Shown one piece after another: positions 1 to 10,427 of a DNA stretch of 64,000 bases. Both the position numbers and the translations under genes were made by a program. The notes below the pieces were generated by a model. The model was not told the origin of the DNA. It searched no databases and worked only from the letters and a program-made list of their open reading frames with translations. The stretch comes from Epiperipatus broadwayi (lineage: Eukaryota; Onychophora; Udeonychophora; Euonychophora; Peripatidae), in the NCBI GenBank assembly GCA_028023455.1, contig JAQFVV010006476.1, positions 953,581 through 1,017,580 of the forward strand, read 5' to 3'. Positions within the stretch are counted from its first letter, which is position 1. The number at the start of each line of letters is the position of its first letter.

Positions 1-374
1 ATAAAGTTAGAAAATTTTTGAAATGTTTACAGTAGTTAGTTGCTAAGCCCATTGGACAAAAACTTTTTTATTTTTTAAAAGTTGTAAATAAAAGAAAAAG
101 CACTAGATGAAAAGGACTATTGTGCTGATACTTTTTAAGAGCGATAAAAAGTTAATCCACTGTTATGAACACTAGTGATATCACTTTATAAGTCTTTTCT
201 ATATACTAATACTCTCTAAAAATATTGATTGCTATACATATGTCCCATTGAAAAGATAAATGGTTTATTCTCCAAGCTACTTGCAGTACCATCTCTAAAT
301 AAATATACATATATATCTAACAACATAATTAATCTACTCATTACAAAAATTTGAAAATTCTAATGTATCTGGAT
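1..374. other. AT-rich DNA, no feature seen
   Basis: I see no exon, RNA gene or recognisable repeat here. It is presumably intron or flanking DNA of gene 1, whose upstream exons (the His and Asp catalytic exons) were not found in the window. Confidence 0.4.
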
Positions 375-740
375 CACAAATTATGACAAAGTGTGTCAGT
401 GTGTTTTTATCTTCATGGATTGTCTTCAATGTTCTCGCTGCCATTTACAAAATATTACACGCAATTTAAAATCATTCTTTTTTTCCATATGTCAAGTGCG
501 CTTACCGGGAAGCGAACCGCCAGCTGCTTGGAAGGCGGCTATGCTAATCACTAGCTTTCTTGGGACTCGTGATTTCAATACTAAGTCAATTTGAATAATT
601 TCAAATGTTTCAGTAGCAGTTTGGCCCAATTTAAACAAAGTTTAATATTAGCACATTGTTTATTATGGACACACACACTGTCACATTTCGTGACGTCACT
701 CATCATTTAAGATAATGGTGCCTTAAAATTTTTGTTGTAA
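375..740. repeat. Dispersed repeat R6, copy 1, split by a SINE
   Basis: The segment shares blocks with 28060-28570 and 37000-37280. One block is a 'cagtgttctttctgccat'-type stretch followed by A-rich DNA. Another is a 'tttcagtagca..ttt' stretch leading into 'caatttaaac' and a 'ttcattat' block. The order of blocks is the same in all three places. A SINE at about 478-583 interrupts this copy. No coding capacity was seen and the class is unknown. Confidence 0.45.
478..583 (-). mobile_element. tRNA-derived SINE (degraded copy)
   Basis: The reverse strand carries a degraded polymerase III promoter. The B-box region (gggaagcgaacc on the plus strand, inside 507-520) and the A-box side (gaaggcggct, near 531-540) match the better copies at 18802, 22905 and 58741. 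The shared end 'tccatatgtc' is at 483-492. I could not define target-site duplications. Confidence 0.6.
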
Positions 741-1175
741 TTAGCTAACTAGATCATTATATAACACATGATTATTTATAGCTGATGTTGCTTCTCGGAG
801 ACAGAATCAGTCACAAGTCATCTTTTCATGAGACACAGTGCATGTGTGCATAAATTATTTAAAAAGAGTTGATATTTTATCTGCTTATAGACTTGATAAG
901 AAGTTAGAATTTAACTTCAGTAATTTATATATTCATGGAACTTGAAGAAATAAATAAAGTCTCTTTATTAAATTTTTTGTCTATTAATTAATTATCTTCT
1001 GTATTGTAAATAAATAAATAAATCTATCATTCTGATTAAAATTTTTCAAGTCTTCTATAAACTTTTACTGGGCTAGAACCACACATAATTATACATAGAA
1101 ATAATTCTAAAAAATTACTGCAATCAATTACATTAATGTATATATAATACAAAACCATAAAACAATACAATACTA

Positions 1176-1290
1176 GTAATATTTACTGAGGCTATAACCT
1201 CGATAATATGCGTGTAAAAATGCGATAGTAGGGACCTCTACAGGTGTTTTAACCACAAGCTTACGCTATGGAAGAAAAGAGGGGAACCCA
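1176..1290 (+). repeat. Foldback repeat family R1, partial copy
   Basis: This is one of eight copies of a family whose core reads 'tgaggctataacctcgat', then 'aaaaatgcgatagtaggg', then 'acctctacaggt' and 'aaccacaagctta', ending in 'gaagaaaagagg'. It is nearly identical to the arms of the foldback at 1499-1739. The 200 bases that follow (1290-1498) are not repeated elsewhere in the window as far as I can see. Confidence 0.7.
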
Positions 1291-1498
1291 TAAATAAGGG
1301 GGAACCCTTCTTTACTTCAACCTACTTTCTATTTAAATAGGTGAAGCTGAAGCGGTTAGATCTGCGAGCGTGAAGCTATTCAATACTTCACTGATTAAGT
1401 CCACATTTCTTATTACACATTAATACTCGCGAAATCTTTCGATTTACAACGAGTCAATGGAAAGATATTATAGTTAGAAATCTATTAAAGTAATTTAA

Positions 1499-1739
1499 AG
1501 TTGTAATTATAAATTTATTAAACGCACATTGATTACGTAAGTAATATTTACTGAGGCTATAACCTCGATAATATGCGTGTAAAAATGCGATAGTGGGAAC
1601 CTCCATTGCGTAAGCTTGTGGTTAAAACACCTGTAGAGGTCCCTACTATCGCATTTTTACACGCATATTATCGAGGTTATAGCCTCAGTAAATATTTCTT
1701 ACGTAATCAATGTGCGTTTAATAAATTTATAATTACACT
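1499..1739. mobile_element. R1 foldback MITE with about 95-bp inverted arms and TTAA flanks
   Basis: The left arm (1499-1594) and right arm (1645-1739) are almost perfect reverse complements. The ends read AGT(T)GTAATTATAAATTT. TTAA flanks the element at 1495-1498 and 1740-1743, as expected of a cut-and-paste transposon that duplicates TTAA (the piggyBac habit). The termini are not the CCY ends usual for piggyBac, so the class stays open. There is no ORF, so the element is non-autonomous. Confidence 0.65.
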
Positions 1740-2107
1740 TTAATACAATACTAGATAAAAATCGAAATTTTATCAAAATCCTTATACAACAATGGTTTCA
1801 TTTACTAACAAATAAACCTTCTCAAGTGAAAATCTAACTAAAGAAACAACATATATATATAAAACACACAAACCTTCCCATAATTCATTTCACAAACCAA
1901 CTTCCCTTCATATCAAAGAATGTCTTCATAAGATTGATTAATATATATATTAATAAAAGCGTTTATGATGCGATTGTCAATATTAAACTATTGTAAATAT
2001 AAAAAATAAAATTTTCATAAATTTTAAAATTATTAAATTCATAATTTTATAAATTAGTATTTATTAATTTTTACACTTTCATATTTAAAAATTAAATTTA
2101 TTTATAG

Positions 2108-2293
2108 ATGCTAGAAATGGATCTAGTGACTTAAATGAGGTTATCATTCCAATAATTTCTTCTCAGTATTGTTCATCGTTTGAGATTTACGGTATTGGTT
2201 TAACTGAAAATATGATATGCGGTGGTTTGGTCGAAGGAGGCATAGATTCCTGTCAAGGTGACAGTGGTGGACCTTTTGTCTGCGAAATAGAAG
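2108..2293 (+). CDS. Trypsin-like serine protease (gene 1), active-site serine exon
   Basis: This exon encodes the part of an S1-family serine protease around the catalytic serine. It is preceded by a T-rich tract ending in AG (2106-2107) and followed by GTAAAA from 2294. The first two bases complete a codon from an upstream exon, 61 full codons follow, and one base is left over (phase 2 in, phase 1 out). The translation contains LTENMICGG and then [13 protein letters not shown]. The serine is the nucleophile, and the Asp six residues before it is the S1-pocket Asp189, which predicts cleavage after Lys or Arg. The His and Asp catalytic exons are not visible and probably lie left of the window. 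The product is presumably secreted. The next exon is at 8111. Confidence 0.9.
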
Positions 2294-2319
2294 GTAAAAT
2301 AAAGTAGCATATAATTAAA

Positions 2320-2526
2320 ATAGAATAGAAAATCATATATTATCATAATATTAGACAAAACAAAAATTTTATTTAAGTCTTTCACAATCATGGTTTCATC
2401 TAATTCACAAAAAGATCTTTTTAAGAAGGTCTATTTATAAATAGATGAAACCATGGTTGTAAAAGAATTTTGGTAAAATTTTATTGTTTTGACTATTATT
2501 GTAAAGATATATGATTTTCTATTTTG
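2320..2526. repeat. Foldback repeat in the gene 1 intron
   Basis: The arms at about 2320-2401 and 2441-2526 are imperfect reverse complements (for example 'caatcatggtttcatcta' against 'tagatgaaaccatggttg'). The spacer is about 40 bases. It starts only about 25 bases after the splice donor of the 2108-2293 exon. No second copy was recognised. Confidence 0.6.
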
Positions 2527-3166
2527 TTTACATTTTTTTTTAGTATAGCAATAGATAGTATTAAATATTATTAAATATATAATAACGATAATAAAAAGAT
2601 ATACATGCATAATAACGCTAATAAAAACTAATAGAAAAATAAATATATGAATTATCTAATATTACATATAATGAAGCCAATATCCATTAATAAAGACTCT
2701 GGCTTGAAATATTAAGTTGAACCAATTTCAGTACGGTATTATTTATATCTCAAACGAAAGAAGTTTAATTCTCGCAGTTATCTAAATTTGTTTTCCATAT
2801 GTTTTCTGGACGCAAGCAAAGGGACTTTTTTTTGACTGCTTAGCAGTTAAATATGACTTCTAATATAAACGCCGAATATTTTTCATTGCTTTATGGTAGG
2901 AAGTCAATTTTATATAAACAAAGTTGATGCAGATGTATATGTATAAAAAATAAGTAGTTATGTGCTGGCTATCTCAAGAAGCTCCTTGCATGCTTGCATA
3001 TAGCAATGCCTCTAAACGTGCCGTCATAATCATTCGAGCATTATTAAATGAATAAGTAATTATTCTATTTTTATTAAGATATGAATATTTATTGTCATTG
3101 ACTTTAAACGTCAATGCATTTTGAAATGACAGGCGATTTTATTCCAATGTACAGGTGTTCTGCAAC

Positions 3167-3357
3167 AAATAATAATAATAAGTAATAATAATAATAATAT
3201 TTATAAATTTATTTAAATGATTACAGTAAGTAATATTCTTTAAGGCTGTAGCCTCAAGCATATGTGTATAAAAATGCGATAGTAGGGACCTCTACAGGTC
3301 TTAAACCACAGGCTTACTCTTTGAAAAAAAAAGAGATGATGATGATAATAATAATAA
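3167..3357 (+). repeat. R1 copy inside AAT/GAT microsatellite
   Basis: AAT-type units at about 3167-3199 lead straight into an R1 copy (3200-3335, with 'aaaaatgcgatagtaggg' and 'acctctacaggt'). The copy ends in GATGATGAT followed by AAT units to about 3360. The same arrangement occurs at 41393-41850. Confidence 0.65.
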
Positions 3358-3360
3358 TAA

Positions 3361-3960
3361 TAAAACAGTAGTGCAATCGTCTCTGACTCTTCCATCTCGT
3401 GTAACTCATGCAAAGAACAAAATAGTTAAAACATGATATAAAATAAGCAAAGATTTTTATCAAGCATATAATTACAATAACAACAATGGAGAAATTTAAA
3501 CTTAGGATTTTTTTAGTCTCACAACTAAAACCCCACTCTTATTTAATGTAAAAATTTTTTCAATATTAATGCAGAACCAACACTCATCAGATGGGCTGAT
3601 CATAATCTTCCACACATATATACAATCAGTGTTCAGCTTATATTAAAATAGCAATTCCTTAAACTTTAATGGCAGGCTTCAAACTTCTCAAGCCTCCAAC
3701 TATTCAACCATTCATTTCATAGAAAAACCAAGGCTGGAAGGCTCACAGCCCTTGGTGGATTTGATATTGTAGTCATAATCATGTAGACATTGCAAACCCT
3801 CATATTATCAGACCATTAAGTATCCCTATATCAACAGGAGAAGGTTGGGCTAAACTTATAAATATAATCTATTTCCAAGGCAATATGTAATTAGCCTATT
3901 CATTCAGTTTACTGAGTAGGCTAATTATAATTTTCAATATAATATTGATGTTATATTGAA
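3361..3960. repeat. Dispersed repeat R4, copy 1
   Basis: About 600 bases match 57000-57560 block by block. Shared blocks include 'cactcatcag', 'gatcataatcttcca', 'caactattcaacca', 'tggatttgatattgta', 'ctcattttatcaga'-type and 'taatctatttccaa'. Both copies end in a short inverted repeat (here about 3888-3933). No open frame was recognised, so it is probably a non-autonomous element of unknown class. Confidence 0.55.
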
Positions 3961-4507
3961 ATTCCTTATTAATAAATGGTCATTCATCCTGTTCACTCTT
4001 TATTTCTTTTTATTCACTCTTTCATTCTCATTCTTGATCTTATATTTTATCTTTTGCATTAAATCAGTCAGATTTTACATAAATTTATTCTTGTTCTTTT
4101 AAAACCAATCTTCTACTACTTAGGAAGGAAAGTATAATATTTCTAAAAATATATAGTCTACATACCATGCTCATTATATATTTTTCTTTACCATATTTAA
4201 AAACACTATAGATAAGAAACTGATTTTTAATAAACTATTATCTCTAAATATAGAAATGGAGGTTTCCTTTTCTTTTTAATGGAATGTTATATCTTGGCAA
4301 GTAGTAATTTTTATTTTAATGATGCTACTCCAATATCCAGGCTTCTCTACTAAGCTCTTATGGAAATTACCATACATTTTCGGTGGAAATTCTTCCCATC
4401 TCCTCATACTATAATACATATATGGGTGTCACATAGATCAATGCCATTATATATTTTAATCAGTTCTTCAGGAAGGTATTTTATCCTATCCTGGAATTAT
4501 AACTTTT

Positions 4508-4600
4508 CTTCCAAAGTGTGAGCTTGTGGTTAAGACCTGTAGAGGTCCCCACCTTCACATTTTCAAGCGCACATTGCTTGAGGTTTTAGTAAGTATTATA
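4508..4600 (-). repeat. R1 copy, minus strand
   Basis: Reading the reverse strand gives the R1 core in order (tgaggt..., then the gcgcttgaaaatgtga block, then acctctacaggt, then aaccacaagct). It is more diverged than the copies at 1176 and 1499. Confidence 0.6.
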
Positions 4601-5000
4601 CTGTATATTGTAGAATCACTGGCGATCTACTTCATAACTAATACTACAATCTTATCTTGCCATCAAATATTCTTCTATAATATTAACAACCATATTATAA
4701 AACAAATCATCTCTCTATAAAAGTATAACTAAGCCTTCTTATATTTTTTTTTTTAAACTTTTTTTTTAAAAACTATTTTTAGGTGAAAGATTGAGTTGAA
4801 ACAAAATGTTGATTTGAAACTAAATTCCGATTATTACCAATTGCAGAAGTGATTTTTAAAAACTTTTTATGAGGGGAAAGAAAAAAATTAATAATCCAAA
4901 CTAATTTCTTTTATCTCAATTATTTGAAAGAAAACAAAATATTACAGCATCTACAAAAATAAAAGATTTAAATATTCATAACTCACCACAATATCAAATT

Positions 5001-5197
5001 TACTGCTTATAATAACTTCTCTCATATACACTTTAATGCAAATTCTTTTTCTTAATAAAACTTCTTTATTTTCCTGCCAGTTTCGAACTGTTGAACAGCC
5101 TTCATCAGAGCATTCTCAAATTTCCTCTACCTTTTAAATTTTTTTTAAAAAAAATTTCCCATTAAAGTGTATATGAGAGAAGTTATTATAAGCAATA
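5001..5197 (-). repeat. Foldback with CTGATGA...CGAAAC motif (copy A)
   Basis: The outer arms at 5001-5039 and 5160-5197 are reverse complements. Between them the minus strand has CTGATGA (plus 5102-5108), a GGCTGT/ACAGTT hairpin and CGAAAC (plus about 5080-5085). Related motifs sit in the foldbacks at 18598-18790 and 28134-28304. The arrangement recalls the hammerhead core found in Penelope-like elements, but the expected U-H cleavage step after stem III is missing here. Confidence 0.45.
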
Positions 5198-6130
5198 TAT
5201 ATTTATGAATATGTGAAGAAATGCAAAGAAAGTAAAGGAAAAGAATAAGAGTATATACTTCTAATATCAAATCTACTGATAAAATATTAAATTAAGTCAA
5301 CAAGAGAAAATACATAAATCATTTAAATTATGAATATTACTGGTTTGTTCTTAATGTAAGTTTTAAAATTTATCAAATTCTTCACAAATAAAAATGTTAC
5401 TATATAGCTGAGTAGATATTTTCTCTCAAGAGTAATTATATATATTTGTTGATGAAGCTCTCTAGTGATTTATGAGTGAAGTCTTTCCATTTACTGATTT
5501 CTAATCTTGGTCACAATCAGGTGTCTCAGATAGAGTTCTGAAATTTTTCTTTAATGTTGAGAAGACCATCAATTTAACTGTATACATAGAGGTAGTTGGT
5601 ACAGTGTTGAATAAAACTCAGCAAGCAAAGTTGGAAATTCCCTTGGTTATGGCTACTTGCTGAAAAAGAGAAGTTTATTTCTGTATACTGGTAGAGATTC
5701 AATATATATCATGTTAAGCAGGCAAAATCAAAGATAAAAAGAAGAAGCAAATATGATAATTTTCTGAGCTGATCTTTTTATATAATTTACTTTCAAAACA
5801 CTTTTTTTAATCACCAACCCATATGTTTACAAAATTCACTAATTAAACAAACTAATAATTACCTGAATAATCATTATTAACACAATTTTCTAATTAAACA
5901 AGCCAGTAATTAATGTAAATACCCCTGTTTACCAGAATTTTTTGATTAATTAAGCCCACATATTTGGTCAATTTTTAAATTTTATTAATTGAAATTTAAC
6001 ATTTTCAAAAACAGAAACAAAGCTTAAACAAAAATTGATTTTCCAAGAGTTTTATTTATTATAATACAAAAATAATTGAGTAAAAGTTGTATAGAATAGT
6101 ACTATACTTTATTAATACAGAGACTAAACT

Positions 6131-7060
6131 CTCATTAAAATAGCACCACTCAGTGTAAACCAGAGTAATCAATGGATGCAAAAAAAGGTTTGTGCATAAA
6201 ATTCCCATTTAGTGCATACTCATCCTATATCCACAGACTAGTTTCTAGCTTGTGGCTTTCATCAGTGAAAAGCCTTGGATCTGAGAGCATTGCACCTAGA
6301 CCTTAGGATCTAATGCAAACCTCCAGCAGCCACCTTTTATCTTATTAGCTAACTATAAAGCTTTGAGTCTAAAATGAAAATATAAAAATGTTTTCAATTC
6401 AAGCTCATTAGCTTGTATAGTAAAATAGGCAAAACTTTTCATACAGTAGTGCCACTCAGTGCAAGCTAGAGTAATCAATGGATGCCTGAAGACATGCATA
6501 AAATTCCTATCTAGTGCCAACTCATCCAATATTCCCAGACTAGTTTCTAGCTTGTGACTTTTGTAAGTGAGGAGCCTTAAATCTGAGAGCACAGCACCTA
6601 TATCTTAAGATCTAATGCAACCCTCCAGCAGCCATCTTTTATCTCTACTTAACTACAAAACTATGAAAATAAAATTAAAAATACAATATTTTCAACCCAA
6701 GCTCATTAGCTTATATAGTCATATAGGCCTGAACTCAGTTCAGTACCCATACATTTTGTTGTCTTTGGTTCTTTAATAGCCATAGCCATCACTATCCTAT
6801 TAGGCAGGATTGGTATTAAACCACTAAACATCACATGATCACCACTTCTTGTGCTTGCTCATAACTTATTAAAACAGGCAAAACTCTCCATAGAGTAGTG
6901 CCACTCAGTGCAAGCTAGACTAATCAATGGATGCCTAGAAGGATTGTGCATTAAATCCTATCTAGTGCCTACTCACTCAATATTTCCAGACTAGTTTCTA
7001 GCTTGTGGCTTTCATCAGTGAGGAGTCTTGGATCTGAGAACATTGCACCTAGATCTTAAT
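6131..7060 (-). mobile_element. Head-to-tail array of hammerhead-bearing repeat R2 (retrozyme-like)
   Basis: Three units start with a 'gccactcagtg'-type block at about 6144, 6449 and 6898. Each runs through 'gtaatcaatggatgc', 'gtgcataaaattcc', 'agactagtttct', 'gatctgagag' and 'gctcattagctt', and then directly into the next unit. The units are about 302 and 451 bases long, the longer one through an extra block at about 6727-6870. Read on the minus strand, units 1 and 3 keep CTGATGA (plus 6259-6265 and 7012-7018), GAAAC (6241-6245 and 6994-6998), the TA loop and the GUC cleavage triplet (6236-6238 and 6989-6991). Unit 2 has lost CTGATGA (CTTACAA). Head-to-tail units each with a hammerhead are the mark of retrozymes. 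No protein is encoded. Confidence 0.6.
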
Positions 7061-7195
7061 AATCTCACTGATGAAAGCCACAAGCTAAAAACTAGTCTGG
7101 GGATATTGGATGAGTAGGCACTAGATAGGGGTTTTATGCACAAGCCTTGTGGCATCCATTGATTACTCTAGTTACAACTTCTATCAAATTATAAT
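7061..7195 (+). mobile_element. R2 partial unit in inverted orientation
   Basis: This stretch is the reverse complement of unit 3 of the preceding array. It has CTGATGA at 7068-7074 and the GUC triplet at 7095-7097, but the first G of GAAAC is A at 7088, which should abolish hammerhead activity. With unit 3 it forms a roughly 300-base palindrome. Confidence 0.6.
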
Positions 7196-7261
7196 AGATA
7201 TTTGTTTTTAAAATATTGTTTACTGCATTAATTATTGTATTGTTTTTCGAAGAATTATATA

Positions 7262-7446
7262 TATAAATACATTAGAATAAAATTACAAAATTTTAAAAAT
7301 GCCTATATATAATTGAAGATTAATATCCTTTGTTATAGCCAGCTTACTGCGTATGGCGGAATATGCCATAAGCTGGCTATAGCAAAGGATATTACTCTTC
7401 AATTATATATAGACATTTTTAAAATTTTGTAGTTTTATTCTAGTGG
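7262..7446. repeat. Foldback repeat in the gene 1 intron
   Basis: Nearly perfect arms (about 7262-7350 and 7363-7446, for example 'ttatagccagctta' against 'taagctggctata') are separated by about 12 bases. No related copy was seen, and no target-site duplication beyond AT-rich flanks. Confidence 0.65.
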
Positions 7447-7884
7447 ATATTTTTTATTATACTTATATTATTTGATATATATATATATATTATAGCTACA
7501 ATACTTAAGAAATGTATTTTCAAAATCCATTATTAAAATATTAAGCAGTTATTTTCAACGCTCATGATTCTAGTAAATTATTTACAAAATTGCCTATCAC
7601 ATATTTTAGCTTATATTTTTGCTGAATATAAGTATATATGTACAAAATATTTTAGTTTATAATTTTGATGAGTATTTTAGTATATAATATGTATTGGTTT
7701 TAAAATACAATCTATTTACCCAAATTGATTTGTACAATTTTGTTCTCTCTCACTTTACTTTGAATTTAGTTATTTCATCATAATTCACCCTTAATATATA
7801 TATATAAAATTCGAAATTAAATCTCCAAAGCTACGTTTGAGTGATATTTAATCTCGAACTTTACGTATACACACTTTTATTATT

Positions 7885-8060
7885 TATTATAAATTTATTT
7901 AAACGCACAATGATTATGTAATTAATATTTACTAAGGCTGTAACCTCAAGAATAGCGTAAAAATGCGATAGTAGAGACATCTACAGGTCTTAACCACAAG
8001 CTTACATTTTGAAAGAAAAGAGGTTACAGCCTTGGTAAATATTATTTTAATTATAATGAA
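7885..8060 (+). repeat. R1 copy just upstream of the last gene 1 exon
   Basis: An R1 copy with the 'aaacgcacaatgatta' end, the 'aaaaatgcgatagta' core and 'aaccacaagctta' is followed at once by a short inverted end ('aggttacagccttggtaaat'). It stops about 50 bases before the splice acceptor of the 8111 exon. Confidence 0.65.
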
Positions 8061-8110
8061 TTTTAAATATTTATAAAATTAATAAATAAAATTTTTCATT
8101 ATACTTTTAG

Positions 8111-8246
8111 ACAGATTTGTGCTTACTGGAGTGGTTAGCTGGGGTATAGGATGCGCATTACCACATCTACCGGAGTGTATACAAAAGTTTCGAATTATAT
8201 TTCGTGGCTTAAAGAAAATCAGCATAAAATTTATCAAATTTTATAA
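8111..8246 (+). CDS. Trypsin-like serine protease (gene 1), C-terminal exon with frameshift
   Basis: The exon begins after CTTTTAG (8104-8110) and completes the codon left by the 2108-2293 exon (phase 1). It reads DRFVLTGVVSWGIGCALPHL. The SWG-x-GC segment forms the wall of the S1 pocket (Ser214, Trp215, Gly216) and the Cys pairs with the Cys ahead of the active-site serine. The sequence then needs one extra base between 8171 and 8172 to give PGVYTKVSNYISWLKENQ and a stop at 8244-8246, which is the normal S1-family ending with its amphipathic C-terminal helix. As written, the frame instead runs to a stop at 8254-8256 with unrelated residues. This is either a sequencing error or a recent lesion making gene 1 a pseudogene. 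Confidence 0.85.
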
Positions 8247-8290
8247 ATGGCAATAAGTTTTAATTATATGTTTATGTAATAGATCTTTTT

Positions 8291-8331
8291 AATAAATATT
8301 AGTGTAAATATTTATCTTTATTGTGAATAAA
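8291..8331 (+). promoter_or_regulatory. Polyadenylation signals of gene 1
   Basis: Two AATAAA hexamers lie 45 and 80 bases after the stop (8291-8296 and 8326-8331), in the expected place for the 3' end of the gene 1 transcript. In DNA this AT-rich the match alone is weak; the position supports it. Confidence 0.5.
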
Positions 8332-8339
8332 TGATATGG

Positions 8340-10317
8340 GCAGGAAACGAGCTCGAATAGTTAAAGATATAGAAATAGTTGGTTTATGATAATAAAATTG
8401 CTTTTCTACAATTTTTTTACAGAAAGAAATGATTTTTGCAAGTACTTTTATGTTATCCATACACAATATAGTCTTTTAAAAGTTAAAAAGAAAGCACTCA
8501 GATAAATAAGCATCAAGTTATGAGACTGAATTGAATAATAATGTATTTTAAATCAGGCACTATATCAACCAAAATAAAAATAAAAATCAGCTCATACTAA
8601 AATCAAAAACAGAATTTAAAAATGGAAACAATATAATTTTGAACAAGTTTGCTTTAAACCTCGACTGATAAAAATGGACGACCAAAGAAAATATTTTTGT
8701 TCATATATTAGTATTTTCCATTGATTGCAAAATTTTAGAACCCCTATCAAAGGTAAATCAAAAATTAGGCTTTTCTATTATCAAAGAACATTGACAAAAA
8801 AAACCTTCCCAATGATGTTAAAAAAATCAAAAACTAAAGCAATGGCAACAAAATCCTTATTAATAAAGTTCGAGACTCATTCAAAAAAAATTAAACATGC
8901 AAGTTATATCTTTATAATCTTAGTCTTTCCAACTTGAAAAAGATGCTCAATGAAACAGATGTTAAACCATTAGACTGGAAAAAAGAAATCCCCAAGATTT
9001 AGGTGGATCAAATATTTTAATCATAAATAAGAAATCCTTAAATAAAAATAACATAATCCATAAAATTCTCACAAATTTTAAACATTTAATGACAGAAATA
9101 AATTGTTAATAAACATACATTTATAATACTAGAAAATACTAGTAGCAAGTATTTTAATAAACATTGTAGTAGGCTTTTGTTTTATAAGATTTACTTATGT
9201 GTATTAAGAGACAATAACATAAAATAATATTTGTGAGAAAGATTTCCAAATATATTCAAAAGAAATTTAATTACATAAAGTTAACTTGTTTTTATTTTTA
9301 CTGTCTACATTTCCTTGGTGATAATTTTTTGGTTGTGGGGATAGTACCAATATCATATCAAAAATCAAGTTGTTCTATGACAAAAATGTATATTACATAT
9401 TGAAAGACTAACATTTGGTAGGCTTGGGGCATATAATTATACCATAATATACACGTTGAAGTAAATGTATTTACACTATAGTTTTAGGAATCGAACTAAA
9501 ACAATCTATTATCAAATTTCTTTATTTTTTTGTCAATGCTTAATATTAAACTATATCAAAGTTTAACCAAAACCAATTTTTTAAAAATGTTTCTGGATTT
9601 TTCCTTATATTATTTGCAGAACAACTTGTTGCTTAAGACATATGACTATTAATTGATTATGTAAATATATTTTCACAGAACTTATAATAGTCTCACATAA
9701 TAATAATGATATTACAACTACAATTTCTTAGAACTGCCAACTCATTTACATTCTGAAGCAGTAAAGCAATAGTATTGTTCTTATAGGTATAAAAAATATA
9801 AAATCAAAGAAAACTTAAAACGGCATAGAATCCATCAAATTTACCATAAAGTGGGATATATCAATGATTTGGGGCTTACAAGTAAAATTTTTTATCAATT
9901 GATAAAAAAGATCTATTAGCAGAGAATACTTCCTAAGGTAAGGACTTACTATATAAAGAGGAGGGTAGTTGTGTGAGTCTAGTAAGACAGCTAAATATAA
10001 AAATGAAGAATATAATAGAATATGTGATATTGAGATATAATATATTATTATAAATGATTATTATAAACACAAGAAAGTATAACCAGAAGAAGAACTTTTA
10101 TACTAGTAAAAATTTATCCAGTGATAAATAGAAATGCCACTTTATAATAATAATAAAAAATAAAGGTAAAGAAGATCTGATACCATAATTAGTATAGATA
10201 TAATATTTACAAATATCAATCATATAAACCGATTTATATGGAAGAAATAAATAAAAAAAAACTAAATATTAAAAAAAATTAAACAATTGTTAGTTCCCCA
10301 ATTTGTTCCATATATTA
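8340..10317. other. Intergenic DNA, nothing recognised
   Basis: No exon, RNA gene or clear repeat was seen. A 70-codon open stretch at 8725-8937 followed by more open codons to about 9000 has low-complexity Lys-rich content and matches nothing I know. I do not call it a gene. Confidence 0.35.
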
Positions 10318-10427
10318 AGAAGTAATATTTACTAAGGCTGTAACCTCAGGAATGTGCGCATGAAAATGTGATAGTAGGGACCTCTACAGGTCTTAACCAC
10401 AAGCTTACACCTTGGAAGAAAAGAGGG
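10318..10427 (+). repeat. R1 copy
   Basis: The core blocks 'actaaggctgtaacctca', 'gatagtagggacctctacag' and 'aaccacaagctta' followed by 'gaagaaaagagggg' are all present in order. It is the closest match to the copies at 3200 and 7885 (subtype with 'ggctgtaacctca'). Confidence 0.65.

Noticed and set aside
8725-8937. 70-codon Lys-rich ORF
   Set aside because: Low complexity, no family match and no promoter or splice support.
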